The notes under the pieces: model-generated
Told to the model about the DNA's origin: nothing
Databases searched by the model: none
What the model saw: only the letters and a program-made list of their open reading frames with translations
Program-made: the position numbers and the translations under genes
Shown here: positions 1 through 7,702 of the stretch, in pieces
How positions within the stretch are numbered: position 1 is the stretch's first letter
How the letters are laid out: each line of letters opens with the position of its first letter
NCBI GenBank assembly: GCA_049522565.1
Contig: JBEKNT010000089.1
Coordinates: forward strand, 1 to 19,089
Length of the DNA stretch: 19,089 nucleotides
Source: JASHVB01 sp049522565
GTDB lineage: Bacteria; Pseudomonadota; Alphaproteobacteria; Acetobacterales; Acetobacteraceae
Direction of reading: 5' to 3'

Positions 1-12
1 GGAGCCACCCCG

Positions 13-513
13 ATGCGCCTGCTGCCTATGCTGCTTGCCCTGCCATTGTTCGCGCTCCAGGCGCACGCGCAGACCGTCGCGCCCCAGCAGCCCGCCCCTG
101 CCCCGGGTGCCCCTGCCGCGGCGACCCCCGCGCCGGCTGCCGCTGCTCCGGTCGCCGCACAACACCATCGCTTGACCTGGCAGCAACACTTTGCCCAGGC
201 CAATCTCGCCCATGACGGCCACCTGACATTGCAGGAAGCCAGCGGCGGCTACCCCACGGTGGCACGCCATTTCACGGAAATCGATGCCGACAAGAAGGGC
301 TACGTGACCGAGGAAGACATCACCAACTGGCACAAGCTGCAACGCGCGATGCGCCACGCCAATCCTGGCCGCACCGAAGCGCTGCGGCCGCGTCCCGCGA
401 TCCAACGGGGAGTCACCGCGCCACAGCCGATCAACACCTCGACGAACGGCAAGCTGCTGCCGATGACGCAGCCTGACCCGGCTTCCGCAGGCCAGCAGAC
501 AACGACGAAATGA
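13..513 (+). CDS. secreted EF-hand domain protein
   Basis: A 166-residue exported protein of unknown role, probably calcium-binding in the periplasm. Residues 1-19 are a typical signal peptide (Arg-Leu-Leu, a Leu/Ala core, then Ala-His-Ala before Gln20). Residues 20-50 are a Pro/Ala-rich low-complexity linker. Two EF-hand-like loops follow. The loop at about 64-75 starts with Asn and has Ala at position 3, then Asp-Gly and a closing Glu. The loop at about 91-102 begins DADKKG and closes with Asp rather than Glu. The first loop is therefore degenerate and affinity may be low. The C-terminal tail from about 115 is Pro/Gln/Thr-rich and probably disordered. A GGAG motif at positions 1-4 lies 8 bases before the ATG. 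The upstream context lies outside the window and the downstream neighbour is convergent. The EF-hand assignment is secure in kind; the biological role is not known. Confidence 0.85.
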   Translation: MRLLPMLLALPLFALQAHAQTVAPQQPAPAPGAPAAATPAPAAAAPVAAQHHRLTWQQHFAQANLAHDGHLTLQEASGGYPTVARHFTEIDADKKGYVTEEDITNWHKLQRAMRHANPGRTEALRPRPAIQRGVTAPQPINTSTNGKLLPMTQPDPASAGQQTTTK

Positions 514-524
514 GCTGAATAAAC

Positions 525-549
525 CTCGCCCGCGTGTCGCGTGGGAGAG
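525..549. terminator. possible hairpin terminator between convergent genes
   Basis: An imperfect GC-rich hairpin (CTCGCCCGCG, loop TGT, CGCGTGGGAGAG) lies just after the EF-hand gene stop and before the convergent aminoacylase end. It has bulges and no clear T-run, so it is only a weak candidate. Confidence 0.25.
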
Positions 550-579
550 ACGTCCGGTGGTCCGCGTCGCGGGCGGGGA

Positions 580-2031
580 CTACCGTGCCCGCGTCAGCAA
601 CCGTCCGGCGCGCTCCGGCGTGGCGCCGACGCCGTGCGCATAGGCGCTGCGGCCGTTCACCCAGGTTTCGACAATGCCCACGGCCGGCCTGGTCGGCGCG
701 TCGAAGGTCGCGGCGTCGCACACCGTTGCGGGATCGAACAGCACGAGATCGGCATAGGCGCCGGCGCGGATCACGCCGCGATCGACCAGGCCGAACACCT
801 CGGCGGTGTGGCCGGTCATCTTGCGCACCGCGGCTTCCGTGCTGAACAACCCAAGATCGCGCGCGTAATGGCCGAGCACGCGCGGGAACGTGCCCCATAG
901 CCGGGGGTGCGGATACGCGTCGTGCGGCAACCCGTCGCTGCCGATCATCGCCAACCCATGCTGCATGATCCGCCGCACATCCTGCTCATCCATCTGGAAG
1001 AAGATCGCGCCGGCGGGGAGCAGTCGTTCGGCGGCCTCGCGTGGTGTGGTGCCCCAGTCGCGCGCGATGTCGTCCAGCAGGCGGCCGGCAACTTCGGGAT
1101 GCGGCACCGACCAGGTGACCTGCACCGGCACGTCCGGCCGTAGCCGCTGCGGCATCAGCACGGTGGAGCCGGCATGATACGGATAGATGTCGAACGCCAC
1201 CGCCTGCCGCTGCGCACCCTGTTCGATACGCGGCAAAGTCTCGGTCGAGCGGCCGTAATTTTCCGGCATGGCGCATTTGTGGTGGCTGATCACCACCGGC
1301 ACGTTCACCGCGCGGCCGATCTGCAAGGTCTCCTCGATCGACAACAGCACGTCGTTGGCCTCGTCGCGCATGTGCGTGACGTACACGCCGCCGGCGGCAC
1401 GCAACGCTTCGGCCACCGCGATCACTTCGTCGGTCGGCGCCATCATGTTCGGCGGGTAATACAGGCCGGTGGAGAAACCGGACGCGCCTTGCGCCAGCGC
1501 TTCGGCCAGGCGGCGCTGCATGTGCGCGGCTTCCCTGTCGGTGGCGGCACGCTGGGTGTCGCCGGCCATCGCCTCGACGCGCAGCGACATGTGGCCGATC
1601 AGCGCGTAGGTGTTCACCGGTGACGGATCGCGCGCCAGACGTTCGGCGTAGGCGGCGAAGCTGTCGAAGGTCCACCAGGATTCATCACCGAGCAGATCGA
1701 GCGGCGGGACGGGGCGGGTGCGCATGCGCACGGGCGACAGCGAGATGCCGCAATTGCCGACCACCACGGTGGTCACGCCCTGCGACATCTTGCACAGCAT
1801 GCACGCCGGCCCGCACAGCACGGCGCGGTCGTCATGCGTGTGCGCATCGATGAAGCCCGGGGCGAGCGCCTGGCCGGTGGCGATTATCTCGCGGTCGGCA
1901 CTGGCGCCGCCCAGATCGCCGATCGCGGTAATGCGATCGCCGGTTACGCCGACATCGGCGGTGAAGCGCGGCGCTCCGGTGCCGTCGAACACCGCGGCGT
2001 CGCGGATGATCAGGTCGCAATGCAGGCTCAT
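580..2031 (-). CDS. N-acyl-D-amino-acid deacylase (D-aminoacylase family amidohydrolase)
   Basis: A 483-residue metal-dependent amidohydrolase that most likely removes the acyl group from N-acyl-D-amino acids or a related amide in the cytoplasm. The N-terminal beta-sandwich leads into the GFIDAHTHDD motif with His64 and His66. Cys94 in a GNCG motif matches the bridging Cys that marks D-aminoacylases. His220 (THMRDE) and His250 (ISHHK) match the other metal ligands, and an Asp lies in an IGSDGLPHD motif near residue 367. Length fits the family (about 480). The ATG at 2031 is preceded by GGGAGA about 10 bases away. It is the last gene of a four-gene minus-strand unit after hyuA, hyuB and the transporter, with 93 bases to the transporter. 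The family is confident; stereochemistry and acyl preference are inferred and could differ, since related enzymes include other N-acyl and carbamoyl hydrolases. Confidence 0.88.
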   Translation of the reverse strand: MSLHCDLIIRDAAVFDGTGAPRFTADVGVTGDRITAIGDLGGASADREIIATGQALAPGFIDAHTHDDRAVLCGPACMLCKMSQGVTTVVVGNCGISLSPVRMRTRPVPPLDLLGDESWWTFDSFAAYAERLARDPSPVNTYALIGHMSLRVEAMAGDTQRAATDREAAHMQRRLAEALAQGASGFSTGLYYPPNMMAPTDEVIAVAEALRAAGGVYVTHMRDEANDVLLSIEETLQIGRAVNVPVVISHHKCAMPENYGRSTETLPRIEQGAQRQAVAFDIYPYHAGSTVLMPQRLRPDVPVQVTWSVPHPEVAGRLLDDIARDWGTTPREAAERLLPAGAIFFQMDEQDVRRIMQHGLAMIGSDGLPHDAYPHPRLWGTFPRVLGHYARDLGLFSTEAAVRKMTGHTAEVFGLVDRGVIRAGAYADLVLFDPATVCDAATFDAPTRPAVGIVETWVNGRSAYAHGVGATPERAGRLLTRAR

Positions 2032-2124
2032 GCCGTGGCTTCTCCCGAACGGAAGCCCGGGTTCAGCACGCCGATAGCGCCATGTCCATACAGGGCACGG
2101 GGCCGCCGGTGCGTTGTTGATCCG

Positions 2125-3438
2125 CTAGTCCGCCTGCGAACCGACCGCCTGTACCTGGCCCGTTACGGCGTTGGGGATGTGCAGCCACAACGCGCAGACG
2201 ACCGAGGAGATCAGGCACAGGAAGGCCAGTCCATACAGCCCGCCGGCATAGCTGCCGGTCGCGTCCTTCACCGCGCCGACATACCACGGCCCGAAGAAGC
2301 CACCGAGGTTGCCGATCGAATTGATCCACGCGATGGAGGCCGCCGCGGCGGTACCGGTCATCAACATCGGCGGCATCGACCAGAACGGCCCCTTCGAGCC
2401 GTAGAACCCGAAGGTGGCGATGCACAGCCCGACCATCGCCCACCACGTGCCCATGGTCATGCCGGCGATGATCAGCCCGATGGTGGACACCACGCAGGCG
2501 CCGAGCAGGTTCCAGCGCCGCTCACTCATGCGGTCGGAGATACGGCCCCAGACCACCAGGCCGATGCCGCCGGTGATGTAGGGAATCATGGTCAGCCAGC
2601 CGACCGTCATGTTGCTGATCGGGCCGAACGACTTGAGGATCTGCGGCACGAAGAACAGCACACCGAGACTGGCGACGACGATGCCGAAATAGTTCAGCGC
2701 CAGCAGCAGCACCTTCGGGTTGAAGAATCCCTCCCACACCGAGAATTTCCGCATGGCTTCCTTGGCCTGACGCTCGAACGCCAGCTTGGCGGTGAGCCAG
2801 GATTTTTCTTCCGCCGTCAGGAAGCTCGCCTGCTCCGGACGGTCGGTCAGCACGAAGAAGGTCAGCAGCCCGATCAGCACGGTGGGAACGCCCTCGGCGA
2901 TGTACAGCCATTGCCAGCCGCGCAGGCCCCAGACGCCATCGAGCCCGAGCAATGCGGTGGAAACCGGCGCGCCGGCGGCGACCGCGATCGGCAGCCCAAC
3001 CAGGAAGCCGGAGACGATGCGGGCGTGATGGTGCTGCGGGAACCAGTAGGTGAAATACAGCACGATGCCGGGGAAGAAGCCGGCCTCCGCCGCGCCCAAC
3101 AGGAAGCGGATGGTGGCGAAGCTGGTGGTGCCGGCCACCACGGCCGTGAGTGCGGCGAAGATGCCCCAGGTGATCATGATGCGGGCGATCCACACCCGTG
3201 CCCCGATCTTTTCCAGCACGATATTGCTGGGCACTTCGAAGATGAAGTAGCCCCAGTAGAACGTGCCGACGGCGAAACCGAAATCCGTGGCCGACAGATG
3301 GAGATCGCCGCGCATGGTCAGCCCGGCGAAGCTGCCGTTGATGCGATCGATATAGGCGAGAAAATAGCTGAGAACCGCGAAAGGCAGCAGGCGCAGGTAG
3401 ATCTTGCGCATGGCCGATTTTTCGATGGCCGCGTCCAT
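2125..3438 (-). CDS. MFS transporter, anion:cation symporter (ACS) family
   Basis: A 437-residue inner-membrane permease with the hydrophobic pattern of a 12-helix major facilitator. The DRIN motif at residues 31-34, followed by a GSFA segment, is the DRxNxxxA signature of the ACS family, whose known members carry organic anions such as tartrate, phthalate, glucarate and 4-hydroxyphenylacetate. A charged loop with DRPEQASFLTAEEKSWL sits centrally between the two six-helix halves, as in relatives. I chose the ATG at 3438 because AAGGGGG lies about 4-5 bases upstream. A GTG at 3468 would add ten residues but has no ribosome-binding site. It lies 117 bases after hyuB and before the D-aminoacylase gene, so it probably imports the substrate of that pathway, likely a carboxylate-bearing amide. 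The exact substrate cannot be read from the sequence. Confidence 0.88.
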   Translation of the reverse strand: MDAAIEKSAMRKIYLRLLPFAVLSYFLAYIDRINGSFAGLTMRGDLHLSATDFGFAVGTFYWGYFIFEVPSNIVLEKIGARVWIARIMITWGIFAALTAVVAGTTSFATIRFLLGAAEAGFFPGIVLYFTYWFPQHHHARIVSGFLVGLPIAVAAGAPVSTALLGLDGVWGLRGWQWLYIAEGVPTVLIGLLTFFVLTDRPEQASFLTAEEKSWLTAKLAFERQAKEAMRKFSVWEGFFNPKVLLLALNYFGIVVASLGVLFFVPQILKSFGPISNMTVGWLTMIPYITGGIGLVVWGRISDRMSERRWNLLGACVVSTIGLIIAGMTMGTWWAMVGLCIATFGFYGSKGPFWSMPPMLMTGTAAAASIAWINSIGNLGGFFGPWYVGAVKDATGSYAGGLYGLAFLCLISSVVCALWLHIPNAVTGQVQAVGSQAD

Positions 3439-3495
3439 GGAGCCCCCTTGTTTGCCGGCAGCGTCCACCTGTCGGCGCCCCGAGCTTCTTGTTGG

Positions 3496-3540
3496 CAGTT
3501 GCTTTCGAGGTTAGGCGAGAAGGTCCGCCGAATGCAACTG
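3496..3540. promoter_or_regulatory. inverted repeat upstream of the MFS gene, possible operator
   Basis: CAGTTGC (3496-3502) and its perfect reverse complement GCAACTG (3534-3540) bracket a 31-base spacer in the 117-base gap between hyuB and the transporter gene. The gap is less GC-rich than the coding DNA around it. It could hold an internal promoter or operator, but no convincing -35/-10 pair was seen and seven-base arms can occur by chance. Confidence 0.25.
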
Positions 3541-3555
3541 TTTGTTACATAGCCG

Positions 3556-5289
3556 CTACTGCGCGCCTCGCAGCGCCTGGGTCGCCGCATGGTCCACGCC
3601 GCCGTCGGCACCCATCGCAACCTTGTAGAGCGCGCGGGCATTCGCGGCCGACACCAGCCCGTCGCGCACGTCGCGCGCCACCAGCGCCGGATCGCGTGTG
3701 GCCGGATCGCCCATGCCGGCGCCGCCCGGCAGTTCCAGGATCAGGCGATTGCCGTCCGGAACGATCTGCAAGCCCTTCGTCCGCAGCGGCACCCCGGACT
3801 TCAGATGCACCGCGCCGGGGGCGCCGTCCAAGCCGCCCTCGCGCCCCTTCGGCGCGTGCGCCACGCGGTCGAACGACGCGTTGACGGAGAATGCAAGATC
3901 ACCCTTGCCAGCAACTTCCATGATCTGTCCGGTGCCGCCGCGCGTGCGGCCGGCGCCGCCGGAATCCGGCTTCAGTTCCTTGCGCCAGAAGATCAGCGGC
4001 GCGACGTTCTCCGTCGCCTCCACCGGCATGGTGCGCACGCCGGAGGGATAGGCGGTGGCATTCAGCCCGTCCTGCGTCGGCCGCGCGCCGGTGCCGCCGG
4101 AGTTGAAGGTGATGATCTCGAAATCCGGCAGCACCGGGCGGTTGCCACGCGCCTGGCCGGACACCGACGCGCCACCGCGCATCGGCGGATTCCACAACGC
4201 CGAGGCGCCTTCCGCGGTGACGCGCTCCGGCACCGCCTGGTGCAGGCAGCCCATCATCAGGTCGGGCAGCAAGTGGCCGATCACGTGCCGCACCGATACG
4301 GGATACGGGCGCGGTGCATTGAGGATGCAGCCTTCGGGGATCGTCATGCGGAACGGCGCGAGGCTGGCCCAGTTGTTGGGAATCTCCGGCGCCACGACGC
4401 ACTTGATGCCGAAGCAGGAATAAGCCCGGCAATAGGCGGGCGGCACGTTGATGCCGCGCGACGACAGGCCGGAAGTGCCGGCGTAATCGACCTCGATGCC
4501 GTCGTCCCGCACCGTCATTGCCGCGGCGAGGCGCACCGGCTCTTCATAGCCGTCGGAGAAGATTTCCGCACGGTAGGTGCCGCGCGGGATGCGGGCGATC
4601 TCGGCCAGCGTGGCGCGATGCGAACTGTCGAAGATGAATTCTCCCAGCGGATCGAGGCTGTCCATCTCGAATTCGTCCATCATCTCCGCCAGCCGATGCG
4701 CGGCGGCGTCGTTGCACGCACATAGCGAATAGATGTCGCCTTCCAGTTCCACCGGCAGGCGCGATCCGGCGCGGATGAAGTCGAAGAAGGTCTCGTTCGG
4801 CCGGCCCTGGTCGAAGCATTTTATCACCGGGATGTAGAGGCCTTCCTCGAACACCGAGCGGCCCTCGGGCCCCATGCCGAGCCCGCCGATGTCGATGACG
4901 TGTGCGGTGTTGGCGAACAGGCCGACGATGCGGCCGCGGTGGAAGGCGGGCGTGACGACGGTCAGGTCGTGCAGGTGGCCGGTGCCGAGCCACGGGTCGT
5001 TGGTGATGTAGTGGTCGCCCTCGCGCATGACCTCGGTCGGGAACTTGCGCAGGAAATGCCCGACGGATTCGGCCATGGAGTTGACGTGACCCGGCGTGCC
5101 GGTGACCGCCTGCGCCATCATGCGGCCTTGCAGGTCGAAGATGCCGGCCGACAAGTCGCCCGCCTCGCGTACCGTGGTGGAAAACGCCGTCCGGATCATG
5201 ATCTGCGCCTGCTCTTCCACGACGGCGATCAGCCGGTTCCACATGATCTGCCGGTGGATCTGCGCCAGCGCATTGGTTTCGTGGGACAT
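3556..5289 (-). CDS. hyuB: hydantoinase B/oxoprolinase family subunit
   Basis: A 577-residue HyuB-type subunit of the ATP-dependent hydantoinase/5-oxoprolinase family. These enzymes pair an A subunit that uses ATP with a B subunit that completes ring opening of hydantoins, oxoproline, lactams, or ketone carboxylation. Conserved blocks are visible: the N-terminal IMIRTAFSTTVREAGD region, NDPW followed by GTGHLHD at about 97-108, SGGTGAR at about 397-403, and the closing LPGGAGMGDP at about 520-529. Length is typical for a stand-alone B subunit. GGAGAG lies 8 bases before the ATG. The gene follows hyuA on the same strand, but a 157-base gap with a palindromic repeat separates them, whereas such partners often abut. 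The family is certain. The substrate is not: N-methylhydantoin, 5-oxoproline, a lactam or another cyclic amide are all possible. Confidence 0.92.
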   Translation of the reverse strand: MSHETNALAQIHRQIMWNRLIAVVEEQAQIMIRTAFSTTVREAGDLSAGIFDLQGRMMAQAVTGTPGHVNSMAESVGHFLRKFPTEVMREGDHYITNDPWLGTGHLHDLTVVTPAFHRGRIVGLFANTAHVIDIGGLGMGPEGRSVFEEGLYIPVIKCFDQGRPNETFFDFIRAGSRLPVELEGDIYSLCACNDAAAHRLAEMMDEFEMDSLDPLGEFIFDSSHRATLAEIARIPRGTYRAEIFSDGYEEPVRLAAAMTVRDDGIEVDYAGTSGLSSRGINVPPAYCRAYSCFGIKCVVAPEIPNNWASLAPFRMTIPEGCILNAPRPYPVSVRHVIGHLLPDLMMGCLHQAVPERVTAEGASALWNPPMRGGASVSGQARGNRPVLPDFEIITFNSGGTGARPTQDGLNATAYPSGVRTMPVEATENVAPLIFWRKELKPDSGGAGRTRGGTGQIMEVAGKGDLAFSVNASFDRVAHAPKGREGGLDGAPGAVHLKSGVPLRTKGLQIVPDGNRLILELPGGAGMGDPATRDPALVARDVRDGLVSAANARALYKVAMGADGGVDHAATQALRGAQ

Positions 5290-5340
5290 CAGTTCAGCTC
5301 TCCATCAGCGGCCGCGTCTGACAGGTCGTGGCAATTCGCT

Positions 5341-5437
5341 GTCATTGCGCGGAGCGCAGCGACGCAGCAATCGCCTGCGTGATGAGCCTCGGCTCGCCAG
5401 GCGGAGATTGCTGCGTCGCTGCGTTCCTCGCAATGAC
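5341..5437. repeat. dispersed palindromic repeat between hyuA and hyuB
   Basis: Two 32-base arms at 5341-5372 and 5406-5437 are inverted copies that match at 30 of 32 positions, with a 33-base spacer. Both ends read GTCATTGCG outward and the inner ends read GCAATC. This is the appearance of the REP-like intergenic palindromes seen in many proteobacterial genomes. It fills most of the gap inside an operon and would form a strong hairpin in the hyuAB transcript. A related element occurs at 14870-14919. Confidence 0.85.
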
Positions 5438-5446
5438 GGGGCAAGC

Positions 5447-7528
5447 TCACACGCTCTCCCTCGTCATCTCGATATACCCAAGTCCGTTCACCGTCGCGCT
5501 CCAGCCCGGACAGACCAACGTGGATGTCTCGTCTTCGGCGATGATCGCCGGCCCGGCCACCTCGGCGCCCGGCGCCAACGCAACCCGATCGTAGACCGAC
5601 CACGACGCGAGTTCGCCGGTCGTGGTGTCGCGCACCAACCGCGTGCCGGCCGGCGCGACATCCGGCGCAAACAGGTCACTCGCCAGCGGCAGCGCATCGA
5701 CGTCTTCCGCGACTGTCGTCACCACCACGGCGTAGCTCATGATCTCCACGTCGGACCCGGGTACCGGCCGGTCGTAGAATCTGGTGTATTCCGCGTCGTA
5801 ACGCGCGCGCACCGTCGCCACGTCCTCCGCCGCCATCGGTCGCGCCGGCAGCGGCACCGGAATTTCGTGCCCCTGGCCGACATAGCGCATGAACGCGGTG
5901 CGCGTCTCCGTCGTCGCCGCGCCGAAGCCGGCCGCGGCCACGACCTGCATCGCCTCCGCCTGCATCTCCGCCAGCAGCGCGTTCACCGCAGCCACGTCGA
6001 AGGTGGAAAACCGCTGGTACAGGCTGCGCACAACCTCGTAGCCGACCGGCGCGCGCAGGAACCCGATGGCGCTGCCCACCCCGGCGCCGGACGGCACCAG
6101 AACCCGGGAAATGCCGATCTTCTCCGCCACCCGGCAGGCATGCACCGGCCCGCCGCCGCCGAACGCAATCAGCGTGCGCCCCGCATAGGTTTTTCCCGAT
6201 TCGATCGCGTGCACGCGCGCCGCATTCGCCATGTTCTCGTCGACCATCTCCACCACGCCGAGCGCCGCCATATCCGCCGCCAGTCCAAGCTTCGCACCGA
6301 CCTCCGCCACCAACGCGTGATGCGCCGCCGCGCTGTCCAGCTGCATCGTGCCGCCGGCGAAGCGTGCCGCGTCGTAACGCCCCAGCACCAGGTTCGCATC
6401 CGTCACGGCCGGGTGCGTGCCGCCACGGCCGTAGCAGGCCGGTCCCGGGTCGGCGCCGGCGCTCTCCGGCCCCACCGCGATCCGGCCCATCGTATCGACA
6501 TGCGCCAACGAACCGCCGCCGGCGCCGATCTCCACCATCTCGATCACCGGAATCCGCAGCGGCAGCCCAGATCCTTTGCGAAACCGCCCGACCCGCGCGA
6601 CCTCGAACGCCCGCGCCGTCTGCGGTTTGAAAGCGTCGATCAGGCAGATCTTCGCGGTGGTGCCGCCCATGTCGAACGACAGCACGTTCGCCAGCCCGCA
6701 TTGCCGCGCGATCGATCCCGAGAAGATCGCACCGCCCGCCGGGCCGCTTTCCACCAGGCGCACCGGGAAGCGGCACGCGGTCTCGATCGTGGTGAGCCCG
6801 CCGCCCGACAGCATCAGGAACAGCGGCGCCGCGACGCCCAACCCGCGCAGCCCGGCTTCCAGCTTGCGCAGGTAACGCGCCATCATCGGCTGCACATAGG
6901 CGTTGGCGACGGTGGTGGAGAAGCGTTCCCATTCGCGCATCTCCGGCGAGACTTCCGAAGACAGCGACACGGGAACGTCCGGCAGCGCCTCCGCCAGGAT
7001 CTCGCGCACACGCTGCTCATGGCGCGGATTGACGAAGGCGTGCAGGAAGCCGACCGCGATGCTCTGCACGTCCGCGTCGCGCAGCACAGGCAGCAGCGCC
7101 CGCACCGCCGCCTCGTCGAGCGGCAGCAATGCATGCCCCTCGTTGTCCAGCCGCTCCGGCACGACCAGCCGCAGATGCCGCGGCACCAGAGGTTCCGGCA
7201 GCGTGATGTTCAGGTCGTACTGGTCGTAGCGGCTCTCGTTGCCCATGGCGATCACGTCGCGGAAGCCCTGCGTGGTGATCAGCGCCGTGCGTGCGCCCTT
7301 GCGTTCGATGATGGCGTTGGTCGCCAGCGTGGTGCCATGGATGACGATGCCGATCTCGGCGGGGCTTATTCCGCCCGCCGCCAGGATCGAGCGCACGCCG
7401 TCCAGCACGCCTTGCTCTGGCGCGGCTTGCGTGGTCAGGAGCTTGATGGTGGTGCGGCGTCCCGCATGCTCCAGCGCGAGGTCGGTAAACGTGCCGCCGA
7501 TATCGACGGCAAGGCGGGCAGCTTGCAT
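5447..7528 (-). CDS. hyuA: hydantoinase A/oxoprolinase family subunit
   Basis: A 693-residue ATP-binding A subunit of the hydantoinase/5-oxoprolinase family, expected to phosphorylate or otherwise activate a cyclic amide (or related) substrate with HyuB. The N-terminal HyuA_N domain opens with DIGGTFTD (residues 9-16) and has HGTTLATNA at about 64-72. The hydantoinase A core holds SGPAGG at about 261-266, FDMGGTTAK at about 285-293, and EIGAGGGS at about 333-340 followed by a GADPGPACYG segment. The remaining roughly 150 residues are the usual C-terminal domain. Length is normal for a separate A subunit. The ATG at 7528 has only a modest GGGGAA upstream. It is the first gene of the minus-strand unit and is divergent from the BKACE gene across 174 bases. 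Caprolactamase, acetophenone carboxylase and N-methylhydantoinase belong to the same superfamily, so the substrate stays open. Confidence 0.92.
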   Translation of the reverse strand: MQAARLAVDIGGTFTDLALEHAGRRTTIKLLTTQAAPEQGVLDGVRSILAAGGISPAEIGIVIHGTTLATNAIIERKGARTALITTQGFRDVIAMGNESRYDQYDLNITLPEPLVPRHLRLVVPERLDNEGHALLPLDEAAVRALLPVLRDADVQSIAVGFLHAFVNPRHEQRVREILAEALPDVPVSLSSEVSPEMREWERFSTTVANAYVQPMMARYLRKLEAGLRGLGVAAPLFLMLSGGGLTTIETACRFPVRLVESGPAGGAIFSGSIARQCGLANVLSFDMGGTTAKICLIDAFKPQTARAFEVARVGRFRKGSGLPLRIPVIEMVEIGAGGGSLAHVDTMGRIAVGPESAGADPGPACYGRGGTHPAVTDANLVLGRYDAARFAGGTMQLDSAAAHHALVAEVGAKLGLAADMAALGVVEMVDENMANAARVHAIESGKTYAGRTLIAFGGGGPVHACRVAEKIGISRVLVPSGAGVGSAIGFLRAPVGYEVVRSLYQRFSTFDVAAVNALLAEMQAEAMQVVAAAGFGAATTETRTAFMRYVGQGHEIPVPLPARPMAAEDVATVRARYDAEYTRFYDRPVPGSDVEIMSYAVVVTTVAEDVDALPLASDLFAPDVAPAGTRLVRDTTTGELASWSVYDRVALAPGAEVAGPAIIAEDETSTLVCPGWSATVNGLGYIEMTRESV

Positions 7529-7702
7529 CGGTTCCCCGGGCTGGTTGGTCGCATCGGCCAGTCAATCAAGCCGGCGCCGCGGTGGCAAGCAGGCTGCCGC
7601 GGCAAACGGCGAGCGCCCGGCTTGCGCCCATCCCGGCCCCTGGCGGATCGCGCCACGCGGGAGCAAACTCGCGGTTGCCGCAGCGACTTGGGAGATAGCG
7701 CG
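7529..7702. promoter_or_regulatory. divergent intergenic region, hyuA / BKACE
   Basis: This 174-base gap must carry the start signals for both the minus-strand hyuA unit and the plus-strand BKACE gene. It is very GC-rich and I could not recognise a confident -35/-10 pair or an operator. Two GCCGCGG copies (around 7575 and 7597) are the only visible repetition. No regulator gene adjoins it. Confidence 0.4.

Noticed and set aside
568..593. CGCGGGC / GCCCGCG inverted repeat across the aminoacylase stop codon
   Set aside because: It includes coding bases, lacks a T-run, and short GC palindromes are expected by chance at this composition.
1834..3552. A 572-codon plus-strand open frame opposite the transporter and aminoacylase genes
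   Set aside because: The translation is low-complexity Arg/Gly/Asp/Gln-rich and matches no family; the minus strand encodes well-conserved proteins over the same bases.
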